Below are positions 13,360 through 25,599 of a stretch of 64,000 bases of DNA, piece after piece. Source of the DNA: Zeus faber (Eukaryota; Chordata; Actinopteri; Zeiformes; Zeidae); NCBI GenBank assembly GCA_960531495.1, contig OY482855.1, positions 6,660,639 through 6,724,638 of the forward strand, read 5' to 3'. Every line of letters starts with the position of its first letter. Positions within the stretch are counted from its first letter, which is position 1. Made by a program: the position numbers and the translations under genes. The notes beneath the pieces are model-generated. The model was not told the origin of the DNA and ran no database searches. It saw nothing but the letters and a program-made list of their open reading frames with translations.

Positions 13360-13506
13360 TTGAGCAAGTCATTATTTTGAGATTCTAAGTCATTATTTTG
13401 AGATTCTAAGTCATTATTTTGAGACACTAAATCATTATGTCCAGATACCTGTTCATTATAATGGATCTTTTTTTTTCATCACAATGGTGGAGTGAGCTTC
13501 CACAGA
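13360..13506. mobile_element. Partial second copy (right end) of the fold-back element
   Basis: Three tandem 'agtcattattttgaga' units lead into ttcatcacaatggtggagtgagcttcca, which matches the right terminus of the element that ends about 25 bp upstream. Only one end is present, so this is a solo or nested remnant. Confidence 0.55.
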
Positions 13507-14150
13507 GCTAACTCCAGCATCGTTATGAATTAATACTTTTCATACAACTTCTGAATAACATTACAACACTACACATTCTGATGGATGGATTCTGGATTCT
13601 ATTGACTATTTACAGGAAAATATGAGTGTTAACCATCACGTGAATTTCTGAGGAAACATCCTACGTTTATGATAACCTTTTATGTTCTTTATGACATCAC
13701 AGCATGTACACCTGTGCAGACTCACCATCATTATTGTTATTTACTATGTAAAATAATCAAATGTATGAAATAACGAAATATTGAGTAGTGTCGTATAAGT
13801 GGACCATATTAATGACATGTATCAGCTTTACGCCGCTGAAAGAGGCTTATACTATTTTATTTCACTTTGGCGAAGACATGGGAACCATGTCGTTTTTGAT
13901 TTGTGCTTTTTATTTTGTAAAAAAAAAAAGTGTATGGATTTAATTCAGAATTTCCATAATCAATATATGTTCATGTGATAAAAAGAATATAAAAAAAAAA
14001 AGGTTTGTCATGGGTGAGTGGAACGCTAAAAAGGGCGTCGTATTCACATGCGGCACATAGTTTGTCTGCCACAAGGGGGTGCTGTCAACTCCCTGCACGG
14101 TGGGAGGTACTGGCATGTAAAATGTCAAAACCTACACTTGCAGGGAAGAA

Positions 14151-14474
14151 TCAGTTTTCAACATTCACAGAAATGCAAAAGTAGACAACAAATAAATAGA
14201 TTAAATATATTAGCCCATGGGATGCTTGCAATGTCACAGCGTTGCTCCTGCTGCAGCTGCAGTCCCCCCGGCTACGGTTGAGGATCTCAGTCCGCTGCGT
14301 GGGACTCGCCTCAGACACGTCGCACCTCATCCAGTCAGCAGCCACGGATTTAGGAGCGATGTCCTCCCGGCCCAATCCCCCTCTCTTCAGCACCCAGTAG
14401 GAGGAGTCCTTAAAGAAATAACTGTCTCCTAAGGGGAAATGACACCACAGGTATAAGATGTCATGTATGTACAG

Positions 14475-14505
<31 letters not shown>

Positions 14506-17108
14506 GACATGGATCTGACATATATGACATAGATCTGTTGTGTTAAGATTAATGGGAACAGCAAAAATATTGAGATAGATCCTAAAACTGATAATTTAAA
14601 ATTTCATCGGCATCTCTTTCATGAGTCGTTCTAAATTCAATTCTTATCAGATCTGTATTTATCTTGATGGTAATGTGCACTGAGTTGAAAAATTGCAAAT
14701 CTATCCTTCAATTTTTAAGTAAACTTCATGATTCAACTGCAAATGTGGAATAGGCCTATGTGCAGACGTTTCCCTAACCAAAAAAATGCAAAGAGATCAC
14801 TCCAGCCTAATGTGGAACTTGTTCTGAGGACCAATTTTTAATTCGACAACTCACCGTCTACCCAGCTGATGATGTCGTCAGGTTCGTAGGGCACCCCGGT
14901 CCAGAGGGAAGCCATTTTGGGGTAGCCGGCATCCAGCTTCCTCTCTTGCCCCGCCTCGCTGAACCTCCAGAACTGGCCCTTGCCGAACAGGTAGGTCTTC
15001 CTGTTATGCGCCCACACAAAGGCCGCCTCCACCCTTGTCAGTGGCCGCCCGGCCGTGGTGGCCATGCCCCACTCCGCAATGGGCCGCGGGTAACCGGGGA
15101 GAGACGATGTGTCCTTGAACACCCAGTAGCGATCACCTAAATGGTGTGCATATAACCATGAAGAAAACACAGAGTGTGTGTTCAGCACTTCAAATTCCTC
15201 TAATTCTAATGCACCAAACGGGTTCAAAACCTGTAGTGAATTCTGAGGACCATACACATTGCTTTTCACTGTCATGGCACGCGAGTTGCGCCGTAAATAT
15301 GTCAAATTTCCACTTAAAAAAATAAAGAATGGAAATAAGGTCTTGTGTTGCAAGATCAAAATTGCAAGGCTCCACTAATTAATCAAATGAATCAGCCCCA
15401 GACAGAACAGTAGAACAAGTTTCACTCTTAAAGTGACGACTAGTGATAGTGATGAAAGGTCTGACTCTTTTTGAGATTCAGTTCTTGACAACTCACTCGG
15501 TAAAAAGAGTCGTTCAGTTTTCCAGCTCTTTGTTTGTTTGGTTCAGCCGGTGTAACACAGTGAGCGAGGGAGGACTTCCAGAACGACGGACCAGAGTCAG
15601 AAGAGTCAGTTCGGCTCAGAGTTGTAAATGGAAATCTCACAAGAATCATTCCATTTTGTCAAAAGTATTTAATTTAGGGGGAATGCAAAGAGTAAATCAG
15701 TCACATTCAATACGAATTATGCCGTATACATTGGCCTGTTTATCCTTGGAATTAATTGGACTTGGACTAACTAATTTAGTCCTCAATAATTATTTTCAGT
15801 TTGTGAGTCGACTGGTTCGTCCACTCTTTTCCCGGCTCCTGAGTCATTTAAAAGATTTGATTGCTGCGAACGAATCAGTTGCGAGTCCTGCATCGCTATT
15901 AATAGGCCATGAGAATAAGCAAAGTTATCCAAGTTATACATGTTTCTGATGTTTGTAGTGGTAAACAGGTTAGTATTGTCAATGTGGGTAAATCCATTGA
16001 GTGACACTAACTCTAAGTTAGTGGTCCAATGACATGATGAGTAAAACATTTTCGCTTGAAGTACCGATGAAGAAAACAATATGGCCGTCACTCCTCTCGT
16101 AGACAGAATCCACCCTGTCGACCGCGGACGGTAGGCCCACCCAGAAGTTATGGATCAGCGCGGGGTTTGTGGACATCAGCGATCCCCCCTGGACGCGCCA
16201 GAAGAACGGACCTAGGACAGTGACTCCATGTAAGATGGTTTTGGGATGTAAAGACGGCGAGCATTAGGATTGCCCTTCTTGGGGGCTTGAAGAGAGAGAA
16301 TAACTTTGTTGTTGTTACCCTTGAAGAAGAAAACCTCCCCTCGGATGTTGCCGATGGCATCGTAGTTTCCTTCGCAGCGGTCGGGCAAGGCGGGCACTGG
16401 ACTGCAGAGGCAGCCACGACAGTTTGTGTGGATGAAACGACTGTACTAATAACTATACTAATAACATAACAACACTAAAACAAATTCTAGGTATAAAACG
16501 AATTGCACTGATATGAAGTTGATATCGCTTGAACTCACTGAAGCGTCCCTCTGGGAGGAGGAGGGCTCGGGATGTGATGAGGAGGGGTGGGGCTCAAAGT
16601 CGAGGGCTGGTCAGATTTGGCCCTTTTGCCTGTGGTGAAACAATAAACTAATCAGTAAATGCATAAAAATATGAATGAATCCATCTCAAGTATGTGTGAA
16701 CAAACGTTTTTGTTTTAATGATCGCACTACATGCTTTATTTAAAATTCATGATGTTTATTGACCTTTTACACTTGGAAAAAGAAATCAACATTGTGGGCA
16801 CTGAAAAAGAAAAATTTCATTTGCTTTCATTGCTTAATATCATGCACATGGACTGAACCTACAACGCCGATGTTTCAGGGCTCCGCCTACGGCTCACCGT
16901 TTTCATTTTAAAGCTGAATTAATGAGATTTTATGCCACAGAATGTTGAGACCTTTAGATCACATACAGGGTATTGCTGTTCTTTCTGTGTCTTTAGCTTA
17001 AAAACAAATTCCCTAACACTACATTGAGTAGGTAAGACTCACAACAGTCCAGAAAATTAGATTTAATATACTTTTAGGTATAGTGTTTTACTATAGTCTT
17101 GGAAGTGT

Positions 17109-17149
<41 letters not shown>

Positions 17150-17374
17150 TGTGCGTGCGTGTGTGCGTGTGTGTGTATCCCATACCATAGATGGTCTGTA
17201 TGGCCAGCCTGTCATCCACAGGCAGCGTGAAGTTCAGTATGTCTCCCACGGTTCCCTGGTAGTAGGGCCTCATGATGGACACACGTGACGAGGAATGAGA
17301 GAGGCCCAAGGCGTGGCCAAATTCATGGACCGCCACCGTGAACAGGTCGGTGGTACCCTGGTCATCTGGGATAG

Positions 17375-17410
<36 letters not shown>

Positions 17411-17412
17411 GC

Positions 17413-17450
<38 letters not shown>

Positions 17451-20400
17451 TTCAAAAATGCTTTGGAATAGCCCGCCTTGGTGTTTTCATCTGAAAAATA
17501 ATCTGGCCACATCTCATCAATCAATTTTTGACAACCTCTGAACAGGTAACGCCTTGTGCCCTAAGCCCTATCCCTAAATGAGCCTCCATTTTTTATTTAT
17601 TTATTTGATTTTTTAGACGTATATATTGTGTAAGCAGGGCGTCTCAAAGACAATAACTGGTACGAGTAAGTTTTTACACATTTTTCTTCAACTTCCCAGA
17701 TCAGGTCCCACATATAACACAATTAAAACATTAAAAGGATAAATAAATAAACATTATAATGACAAATAAATGAATGACTTAATAATGAGAATGAAAAAAA
17801 ATTATAAGAATTAAAAGGTTTAAATTTAAACCCTTGTTAAACCCTGCTGTCAACCAGAAGAGAAAAGTGGACAGTCAACATTATTAAATAAAGAGGGGAA
17901 TTTAAAGAGAGAATGCAATGATGAATGATGCATTAATGATGAGATAGAGTCATCCTGGCTTAAATTTAGTGGGTGACTCCTCGGGGACGTGTAAATGTCA
18001 TTTTAGGTGAGTGTTGTGAACATATGTTACTATGTACGTTAATATGAACTATTGATCATTAGAAAAAGACAATGTTTAATAATACTTGACTAATATCAAT
18101 CATACCTAAAAAATTAACAAGGGGGGTGGGGGGGGGGGCAGTGATGGAGAAAGTTTCCCCATTACGCACGGTGCTTCTCTCGTTCCATAAGGAAACGGAA
18201 TAAAAAATAAAATAACCTACATCTAAAATAAAAACAGTTTTGCATACCTATCACGGGCGCCCCATCGCCAGGGCGCCGTAGGCACAGCTGATACCGTCTG
18301 AGAGGGAGCGATCATGGTGCAGAGCCCGCCCTATGCTTTAGCCCTATTGGGGGCTAAAGCATCAAATGCCCACCCCTACCGACGCCCCTGGGCGGTGGGT
18401 ATACTAACTATTCCATGATTTCATATGTCAAATACCAACACATTTGGTATTTCAAGGTGCATTTGACTTTTTTTCAGATTGACGAACAGCATGAGGGCTT
18501 GAAGCCACAGGGATGAGGCGATAGCATCATTTGTCGAAAACGAGCTCCAAACCTGTAACACTAAAACCCCCGTCTAGTGGCGCAGCACTTCTAGCCTCTC
18601 CCACCTCCGTAGCCGTAGCTCCAGCTCTCCCCGTCGTCGAAGTGCGCGTCACCCGCCATCTCGGTGGCGCCGGGGAAGAAGGCGTGCGCCAGAGTGCCCC
18701 CCCGGCCGTCGAAGGGGTAGCCATCGTCGTGGAAGGAGTGCGCAAACAGCACCCTGACGTCACCCTCCCGGCCCTCGCGCAGGAGGCGGAAGCCGAGCGG
18801 CGCGGCATCGCTCCACACCTTGAAGGCGTAGGTGAGGATCAGCTCCACCAGGTGGGTCTGTTGCAACGTGGGCGACAGGACCGGCGAGGGGTAGCTGTGG
18901 ATACTGTGTGGCGGGGTGGGGAGTGGGGTGGGAGTGGAAGAAAGGGAGAGAGTGTGAGAAATGTTCTTCTTTTTTTCCTTGTATTATTATTTTGCAGTCA
19001 GTAGACCTCATTTTGTTTTTGAGTTTCACAGAGCATAAAAACATCTACTTTTATTATGGCATAGAACATGGAAGGAGCTCAAATGGATTATATTGAAATT
19101 ATTATATAGCCTATTTATAATGTAAAGTCTATTTAACACACTTAATTAAATTTAAAATATATAAATCAATCAGTAAACTGCTGCAGTCACAAAGCTGATG
19201 GGTGGAAAAGTGTTAGATATACTAACAGAAAAACATCTGAATTGTCTACTTGATCATATTAGAAAAATGAAAATATTAAAATGATAACTGCATTAAAGGT
19301 GCAGTGTGTACAATTTACGGAACGGACTTGATATAAATGAAATATAATATTCATAAGGATGTTTTAATTTGTGTATAATCCCTTGAAAATGAGAATCCTT
19401 TTGTTTTTGTTGTCTTTATCTACAGTACAGCGAGTCCCCTTCCACAGAGGCTACCATGTTGCACGGCCATTTTTCTTCTTACAGTAGCCCAGAACAGACA
19501 AACCAAACACTGGCTCTAGAGAGCGCCTTTCCTGTTTTTTGCGAGTTTCGCGACCACCGCCTTTTCAACGGAGGCCGCCATGCTGCACCGCCGTGGGGTA
19601 TTCAGTTGGTTGCGATCTGCAACCTCACCACTAGATGCCACTAAATTCGACACACTTCACCTTTAATATCCATTCATGAAAGACCTTCCATATTTACCTC
19701 AAAGAGAGTCATTATATCATTTTTTCAGCATGTTGCAGCATTTCTAAATGCTGAAAACACCCATAAATCTTCTTTGATTATGTGTTTTCTGACTCCTTGG
19801 TGTGCACATCCTTGTCTGTTTGTGAATGGGAAATCCGTCTATTGACTGTCACAACAGTGGCCCCAGTTGCCACGCTGAGGAACATCACAAATCAGTTGAA
19901 GCGTATTGATTCCCAATCCGTTTTCAAAAGACTTGCCTCCAGGTAAGCTCAGTCTTGTTCCACCTCAGACTCAAGGCCTGTCTCCTCTCCCTCATGCCTC
20001 TTCTCCTCCTCTTCCTCAGCAGATCCTCCGCCCCTGTGATGTCGGGCAGTGAACACCTCGGGGTTTCCATCAAGGCCATCGTGGCGCCGTCTGTCCGAGA
20101 CATTTAGGAGTCATGAGAGAAAACAAGAAAATCAACAATAACTCAACAACAATTCACATCCTAACTCTGACTGTTGCGTGACGTACCCAGTTCCCCCGTC
20201 TCCTCTATCCCAGCAAACCTCTGCATCTGACGGAGAGCCATCTGGATGCCCTCCCCGGTCTGGAGTCTGCCATTGTGGGGGTCTAGAGGGGGCATGTACC
20301 CGTAGCGGCTTAGCCAGTCCTACAAGCAAACACAACAGAGAAACACACACACGCAGGGCATATGTCTAGGCTGTAGCTCCGAATTGTGTCATAAGGAGCT

Positions 20401-21823
20401 CTTTAAAATAAAATATAAATATGTATAATTTTTTCATTTTGCTTTGATACATTGTGCGATTATGTTATCTTTACCTTACGGTTAATATGACCCAGTGAGG
20501 AATCTGAAATTGAATTTGACGTTTCTATCATCGCTTAAATTGGTGGTGATGGTCAAAACATTGAAACAAGGGAAGTGCTCATGTTATTTTAAGTGTGTGT
20601 TGTGAACATTATTAGATTAGATTAGATTCAACTAATTGTCATTGCACAGAGTACAAGTGCTGAGGCAACGACAGGCATTTCACATCCTAGTAACTAAGGT
20701 ATCTAGGAGCAGTGGGCTGCCATATGCACCCCGGGGAGCAATTATATATTCATTTGAACTATTGATCATTAGGCCAATTAAATATTTAATAATACTTGAA
20801 TTATATTAATCATACATATTAATAATAACTACAAAATTTAACATTGGAAAGAAACTATTTGAAATAACAGCAACCAACTGGTCCACCTGTCCATCGCTAA
20901 AGGTTTCATACTGAATAACTGAGTGTGTAGCGCCCTCTAAGGGATATGAAGGAGAACACAGATAGGCGGTGGGTGCACGAACTATTCCATCATTTATACG
21001 TCGAACACCAATACTTTGGGAAATATATTCGGTCTGATTCCATGGTGTTTGACAAATTAACGGATTCACAGCTGCTGGGTGAAATTCACAACGACTCCAA
21101 CTACTAGGTGAAATAACATGAGAAATAAGTGTAACCCATTATTAGCCTCGTGCATACTATTATACTATTATAATATGCATACTACTATACTATACATAAT
21201 ACTATGATGGTAGAATAATAGAACGATCGAATATCATGTACAGACATATCCACTGATATTCATACTTGCCTACTCGCTCATGTTATAGCATTTTCTTTTG
21301 CCATTTATCTTTATCTGATGCATAAAGCACATTTTGTCTATTTTATATGTAGTGTATTTATTGTCAATTCTTTGTTTTCTACATTTTGTACATTTTTTTG
21401 AAAGCATTCTGTTTGTGGTAATTATCTGCACTCGTTGCGAAAATGTACTTGATAATACAGAAAACAATATATATATATTATTATATATTATACTATATTA
21501 TATTATATATATATTGAACTACACGAATTGTTGAGAATTCACTCTAATTTGCATTGATTTTTCTGACCGCTCTAATGAACAATAACCCGGACGCACCTAC
21601 TGCTCCGTCCGCTGCCTGCGTCGGTTGTACGAAGAGAATCGCGCCTGGTGACGTTTCGCACGGTGCAATACATTCAACTTTGAAATGAGTTGTTTTGTTT
21701 TTGTCTGTGCTTTCTTTATTCGGTTCTTTTACTTACCACTCCACGGCGATGCTGATCTCCAGTGGGCACGCACAGTCCCAACGGCACCAAGACGCAAACA
21801 GCTAGAAGAGCTTCAGGAGGCAT
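14151..21823 (-). CDS. mmp25: Matrix metalloproteinase-25 (MT6-MMP)-like, GPI-anchored, ten coding exons
   Basis: Exons in transcript order are 21823-21737, 20319-20187, 20090-19937, 18894-18605, 17365-17186, 16629-16539, 16401-16319, 16211-16065, 15136-14855 and 14428-14151. Phases agree and give 574 aa (human MMP25 is about 562). The product has a signal peptide (1-20), cysteine switch PRCSLPD (84-90), furin-type site RKRRRR (99-104) and catalytic [15 protein letters not shown]. The zinc site is [11 protein letters not shown] (234-244), with Met-turn SIM (250-252). A proline-rich hinge precedes hemopexin repeats from C321 ([20 protein letters not shown]) to C518. A CSC cluster and hydrophobic C-terminus (about 554-570) fit a GPI-anchor signal. 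The Ser in the switch and the hinge/hemopexin junction match MMP25 rather than MMP17. The role, a cell-surface endopeptidase acting on pericellular matrix, is known for the family. Intron 3 has a GC donor. Confidence 0.93.
15301..15955. repeat. Dispersed repeat copy A in an mmp25 intron
   Basis: This ~650-bp stretch is clearly homologous to 24890-25508. Shared blocks include cttgtgttgcaagatcaaaa, gactctttttgaga, gagtcgttcagttttcc-like and aatgcaaagartaaatcagyc. It has no ORF and no identified family; the 'gactctttttgaga...ttcagttttcc' motif is widespread in fish repeats. Confidence 0.75.
17107..17178. repeat. (TG)n microsatellite beside mmp25 catalytic exon
   Basis: An interrupted TG dinucleotide run ends 8 bp from the splice donor of the zinc-site exon (17365-17186). 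Confidence 0.95.
17375..17451. repeat. (GA)n microsatellite upstream of mmp25 zinc-site exon
   Basis: A purine run with GC and T interruptions on the plus strand. On the transcribed strand it is a CT run that extends the polypyrimidine tract before the acceptor at 17366-17367. Confidence 0.95.
19293..19666. mobile_element. MITE with TTAAAGGTG termini in mmp25 intron 3
   Basis: The left end reads ATTAAAGGTGCAGTGTGTAC and the right end, in reverse complement, reads TTAAAGGTGAAGTGTGTCGA: a ~20-bp terminal inverted repeat with two or three mismatches. The interior contains aacctcaccactagatgcca and a gccatgttgcac/gccatgctgcac duplication, motifs seen repeatedly in teleost introns. The superfamily is uncertain; a TTAA target is possible. 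Confidence 0.65.
20611..20760 (-). mobile_element. 5'-truncated LINE 3' end in mmp25 intron 1
   Basis: On the minus strand this reads as a LINE 3' end: ...gtactctgtgcaatgacaat...tgaatctaatctaatctaat. The (ATCTA)n tail and the 'ctctgtgcaatgacaat' box are typical of L2-like fish retroposons. Only the last ~150 bp are present. Confidence 0.55.
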
Positions 21824-22489
21824 GCTGAACAAAAAAAATCTCCTTCCTTCATTCCTGGCTTTTGGAGTACTGTAAATATTTACATGATATATTTACAGAT
21901 GTCCCAGTTTTCTATCCCCACCCCCCTCACTTCTGCGCTATCCGGTGCCTCATGGGTCCCCTGAGGAAAGGCATCCATCCATCCATACAGTGCAACCGTG
22001 GGTCGATAGAGGGGATTCACTTTCAACCAACGCCCTTTCTTTGAAATCCGCCCCCTTTTATTCTTTACGCCCCCCCCCCCCACACACACACACACACGCA
22101 GACACACACACACACACACCCCAAATCAGAAAACCTTATGTCATTACTTTGGATCTTCACACATCAAGTGTGTGTATATCGTATTCAGGAAGGCCGGATC
22201 ATTCGTGATTCACCCTCGGCCAAGTGATGTGGTCACTGGTGTCTAATCTACCCATCAAGCTGCTTCCGCGGCGTTGACCCCTGACCCCTGACCCTGCGGC
22301 CCACATGAACAGACGGACCCCAGTGCCTTTATTGAAGAGGGATGTGTATCAGAGGGTTCTACCCCACTCCCTCACTGGAGGGGGAGTGGAATACAGGGTT
22401 TATGTGTGTTGGGGAGAAGTGTTGGAGCGCTGTTGGTTGTGGAATGCGAGGGCTTTTATGGCAATCACTTTTTTAAAGTTAATAAAACT

Positions 22490-23850
22490 TATATTTTAGC
22501 AACTAGTTACTCTTCCAATTGTCACTAGTAGCTATTTTAGAAGTCAAAATGTAATATTCAAAAGGTACTAGTACTTATTTATTAATGCTATTTTGGACCA
22601 AACTGTTTTTGGGGACTGTGGAGGTCCCAGAGAACTAGAGACCTTCGGGGTTTTTCTTCTTGACGTCAGCCAATGGGGTTTCAGCATGAGTTCCTTGTTG
22701 CATTGTTTCACCTTGTCAGTCCACCAAAATCTGTTTCCGAACAAATTTGAGGTGATAAATAAGCAATCCAATTGTTGGGTCTTCACTCATATTAGATCCT
22801 ACGAGACGTCATTTAGAAGTTTGTTTCCGACTTTCGTGAGGCACGGGACACCGCGCGGGGATTTTTGGTTTCATTCAATTAACGTCGGAAAATTAAAATG
22901 AGATATATACATCTACGTTAAGAACACAATTTTTATTGTTTTTTTTGCGTAAGAGTGTACGAGTGTGCCTCGCTGCCTACAGCGATGTGACCCGGTTGGG
23001 GCGCACTGAGGACAGTCTGCCGCAGGCGAGGGCCAGTCCAAGTCCGCGGCGAGGTCGGGCGGAGGGGCGCTGTTTTCTTTTTTATTATTTTGGAAATACA
23101 TTGTGTGTAAATAAAGACCTGTTTACTTTAAATGGAGTGTCTTATTTTTGGCTTAGGTTGTTGTTACCGTTTTACACGGGTTGCCGGTGCTGTATTGGCT
23201 CCTGTGTTCGACCAATCACTGTGCACTGACATCACTGATGGTTCCTCTTGTTCCAGTTCGTCCCATTTCCTGGAGGAGGAGCTCAAATAAAGTCCCTCAA
23301 GAATGGTGTTCTAAGAACTACGATCGTTCCTAGTTCCTGCAGTGCGGACACAAAAAAGAGCGATGGTTCCTCCAAAAAGTTCTTAGCACTATGAAAAATT
23401 TCCTGCGGCGCAAACGTGCCCTTAGAGTGTAATGTCTCAAGTAACTATTTGGACAATTTTGTCATTAAATCCTATGGGGCTCCATGTTTTAGATATTGAA
23501 TATTTGCCTCTGACTAGTATCTATTCCATTGTTACTAGTATCTATTTCAATTTTCAACCTCTATTAATTGAGTGCTAGTACTAATTCATTACTGACTAGT
23601 GCCTTTTACCAATGTTACTAGTAACATTTTTATTTTTACGAGTAACATTTTAAATTAAACTATCAACAAGCTGTTCTGTCTTGTCATTTCCCATGACTGG
23701 TAAAAAAAAAATACGTTGATACTGGTAAAAAAAAAAAAGTGTTTCTATTAACAGCAAGAAAAGGCACTAGTCATGGATGCAATGACAAAATTGTCCAAAT
23801 TGTTACTGAAAACATTACGCTAGTTACGAGTAACAGTTGGAATTATCATA
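22490..23850. mobile_element. ACTAGT-rich fold-back element, probably split by a second insertion
   Basis: The left piece (about 22490-22600) carries ctagttactcttccaattgt and the right end, in reverse complement, ccaactgttactcgtaactag. Many 'actagta/tagtaac' units lie between. A perfect inverted pair, TGGACAATTTTGTCATT (about 23450) and AATGACAAAATTGTCCA (about 23785), brackets the right half. The intervening 22600-23420 looks different (cgatcgttcctagttcctgc near 23320) and may be a nested element. No protein is encoded. Confidence 0.5.
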
Positions 23851-24496
23851 GACTTTGGGAGACCGGGAGACTTTAGTTTTGAATGTGCCACCGAATTTGA
23901 GAGAACTTCAGCAAAGCTACTGAGTATGGCTTTTTCTCATCGCTTGAATTTTTGTGTTGTTTTTGTGAAAGTTCATCTACATCGACAGTTTCCCAACCAC
24001 AACTATCTACGGCTGCCTTTCACTTCTTTGTGTTCTTGCCGGGAAAGTGGCGGACCACGCCACCATCAATGTGAACGGCGTACAGAGGAACATATACATG
24101 ATTCAAAAAGGACGTATCCTACAAAGCGGCAGCTGAATAAATATGGCATGAATATCAAACATTCTGGAGTGTTTTCTTCCCCGTGAAAAACTATCTGACA
24201 GATTATCACTTTAATGGTAGTGGTGGTGGTGGACTTGTAAGTGGCTGGGGCAGCACCTCAATAATAACCCTCAACGCCTCATGCCACCGCAGCACAGAGG
24301 GGCTTCAAAGAAATGCACAAACCCGGCGGTTTTCCTGGCCACTGCGCTTCACCCCTCTCCCCCGTCCGACGAGAGCATTTGTTTTTTTGGTATTGTTTTT
24401 CGGACATAAATAGAAAAGGGATGTTTACGAAAAGGAGATGGCTTCATGGGGAGAGTGGGGCTACGGTACAGTACATACATACAGATGGTGGCACGT

Positions 24497-24521
24497 ACAC
24501 ACACACACACAGATGGTGGCA

Positions 24522-24591
<70 letters not shown>
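24497..24591. repeat. (CA)n microsatellite
   Basis: A CA run with one internal 'agatggtggcacgta' duplication at its left edge (24483-24530). Confidence 0.97.
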
Positions 24592-24594
<3 letters not shown>

Positions 24595-24889
24595 GTTGAA
24601 GAGCTTGTTGCTGCCGACAGGAAGAGAAGTCCAACAAGGGCTGCACAGGAGCAAATTGGGAGGTTTGGAAAAAATGGCTCCTGCAAAGTTTGAATCTTAG
24701 TCCAAATAACCACTTAAACTATCAGTTGAAACCTGACACACTGACATGTAAGGTGTCTGTCCAACAGCAATCCAATTTAATAGGGTTTAATACAGCTTAG
24801 TAACACAGGAAGTGGATAGTGGTTAGTTAGTGCATATACACAGATACACACAGAGATGCGAGAGCTCAACAGGTGTGCTATGAAAAAAT

Positions 24890-25508
24890 GTCAAGTTCCA
24901 TTTAAAAAATATAAAGAATGGAAATTAGCTCTTGTGTTGCAAGATCAAAATTGCAAGGCAGCACCAATTAATCTAATTCAACAGTTACAGACAAAATAGC
25001 AGCTCTGAAAGAACAGGTTTCACTCTGTGAGGACTATGCGTAGTGATGAAAGGTTTGACTCTTTTTTGAGATCTGGTTCTTTACCACTCGGTCACTCCGT
25101 TAATAGAGTAGTTCAGTTTTCCGACCGTTTGTACATTTGATTAAGTTGGTGTAACAGACTGAGAAAGGGGGGACTTCCTGAATGATGAATGAGAGTCTGT
25201 TCGGCTCCAACAGAGTTAAAGAGTCATTTAATTCTGTCCACATTAGTTATTTTAGTGGAATGCAAAGAATAAATCAGCCACATTCAATATGAATTATTGC
25301 AAATGGATTGGACTTATTTTTGCCCTGGATTTAAGTTGGACCTTACTTTTGGTCTTTTTTAGTCCTCTGTTGTTTTGCGCGAGTGACTCCGGAACCTGGA
25401 GTAATACAATAAAACATGTTCGCTATGAACGAATCCTTTGTGAGTCTCGCCTCACTACTAGTAGGCCATAGAAATATGCAGTTATACATGCTTACTGCGT
25501 CTGATGTA
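24890..25508. repeat. Dispersed repeat copy B
   Basis: This is the second copy of the repeat at 15301-15955, in the same orientation and with the same order of blocks over about 620 bp. The copies differ by scattered substitutions and small indels. Confidence 0.75.
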
Positions 25509-25599
25509 GTGTGCCATGGGATTATTTAATTGTAAAAAGTGTGCCGTGGCAGAAAAAAGATTGGGAAACACTGCAGTACTGTAGAAAGATGGTCTTCCC

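Larger units (their letters stand above)
21824..25599. other. mmp25-unc119 intergenic region, repeats only
   Basis: The two minus-strand genes are separated by this 3.8 kb, which must hold the mmp25 promoter and the unc119 3' end. Visible contents are a C/CA run at 22073-22118, a palindromic element (about 22490-23850), a CA repeat (24497-24591) and a dispersed repeat copy (24890-25508). Just below the unc119 stop is a hAT-like terminus (gattgggaaacactgcagta, 25559-25578). None of the ORFs is supported as a gene. Confidence 0.6.

Noticed and set aside
24313..24713. ORFs on both strands over the CA repeat
   Set aside because: Poly-(HT) or poly-(CV) translations of a microsatellite.
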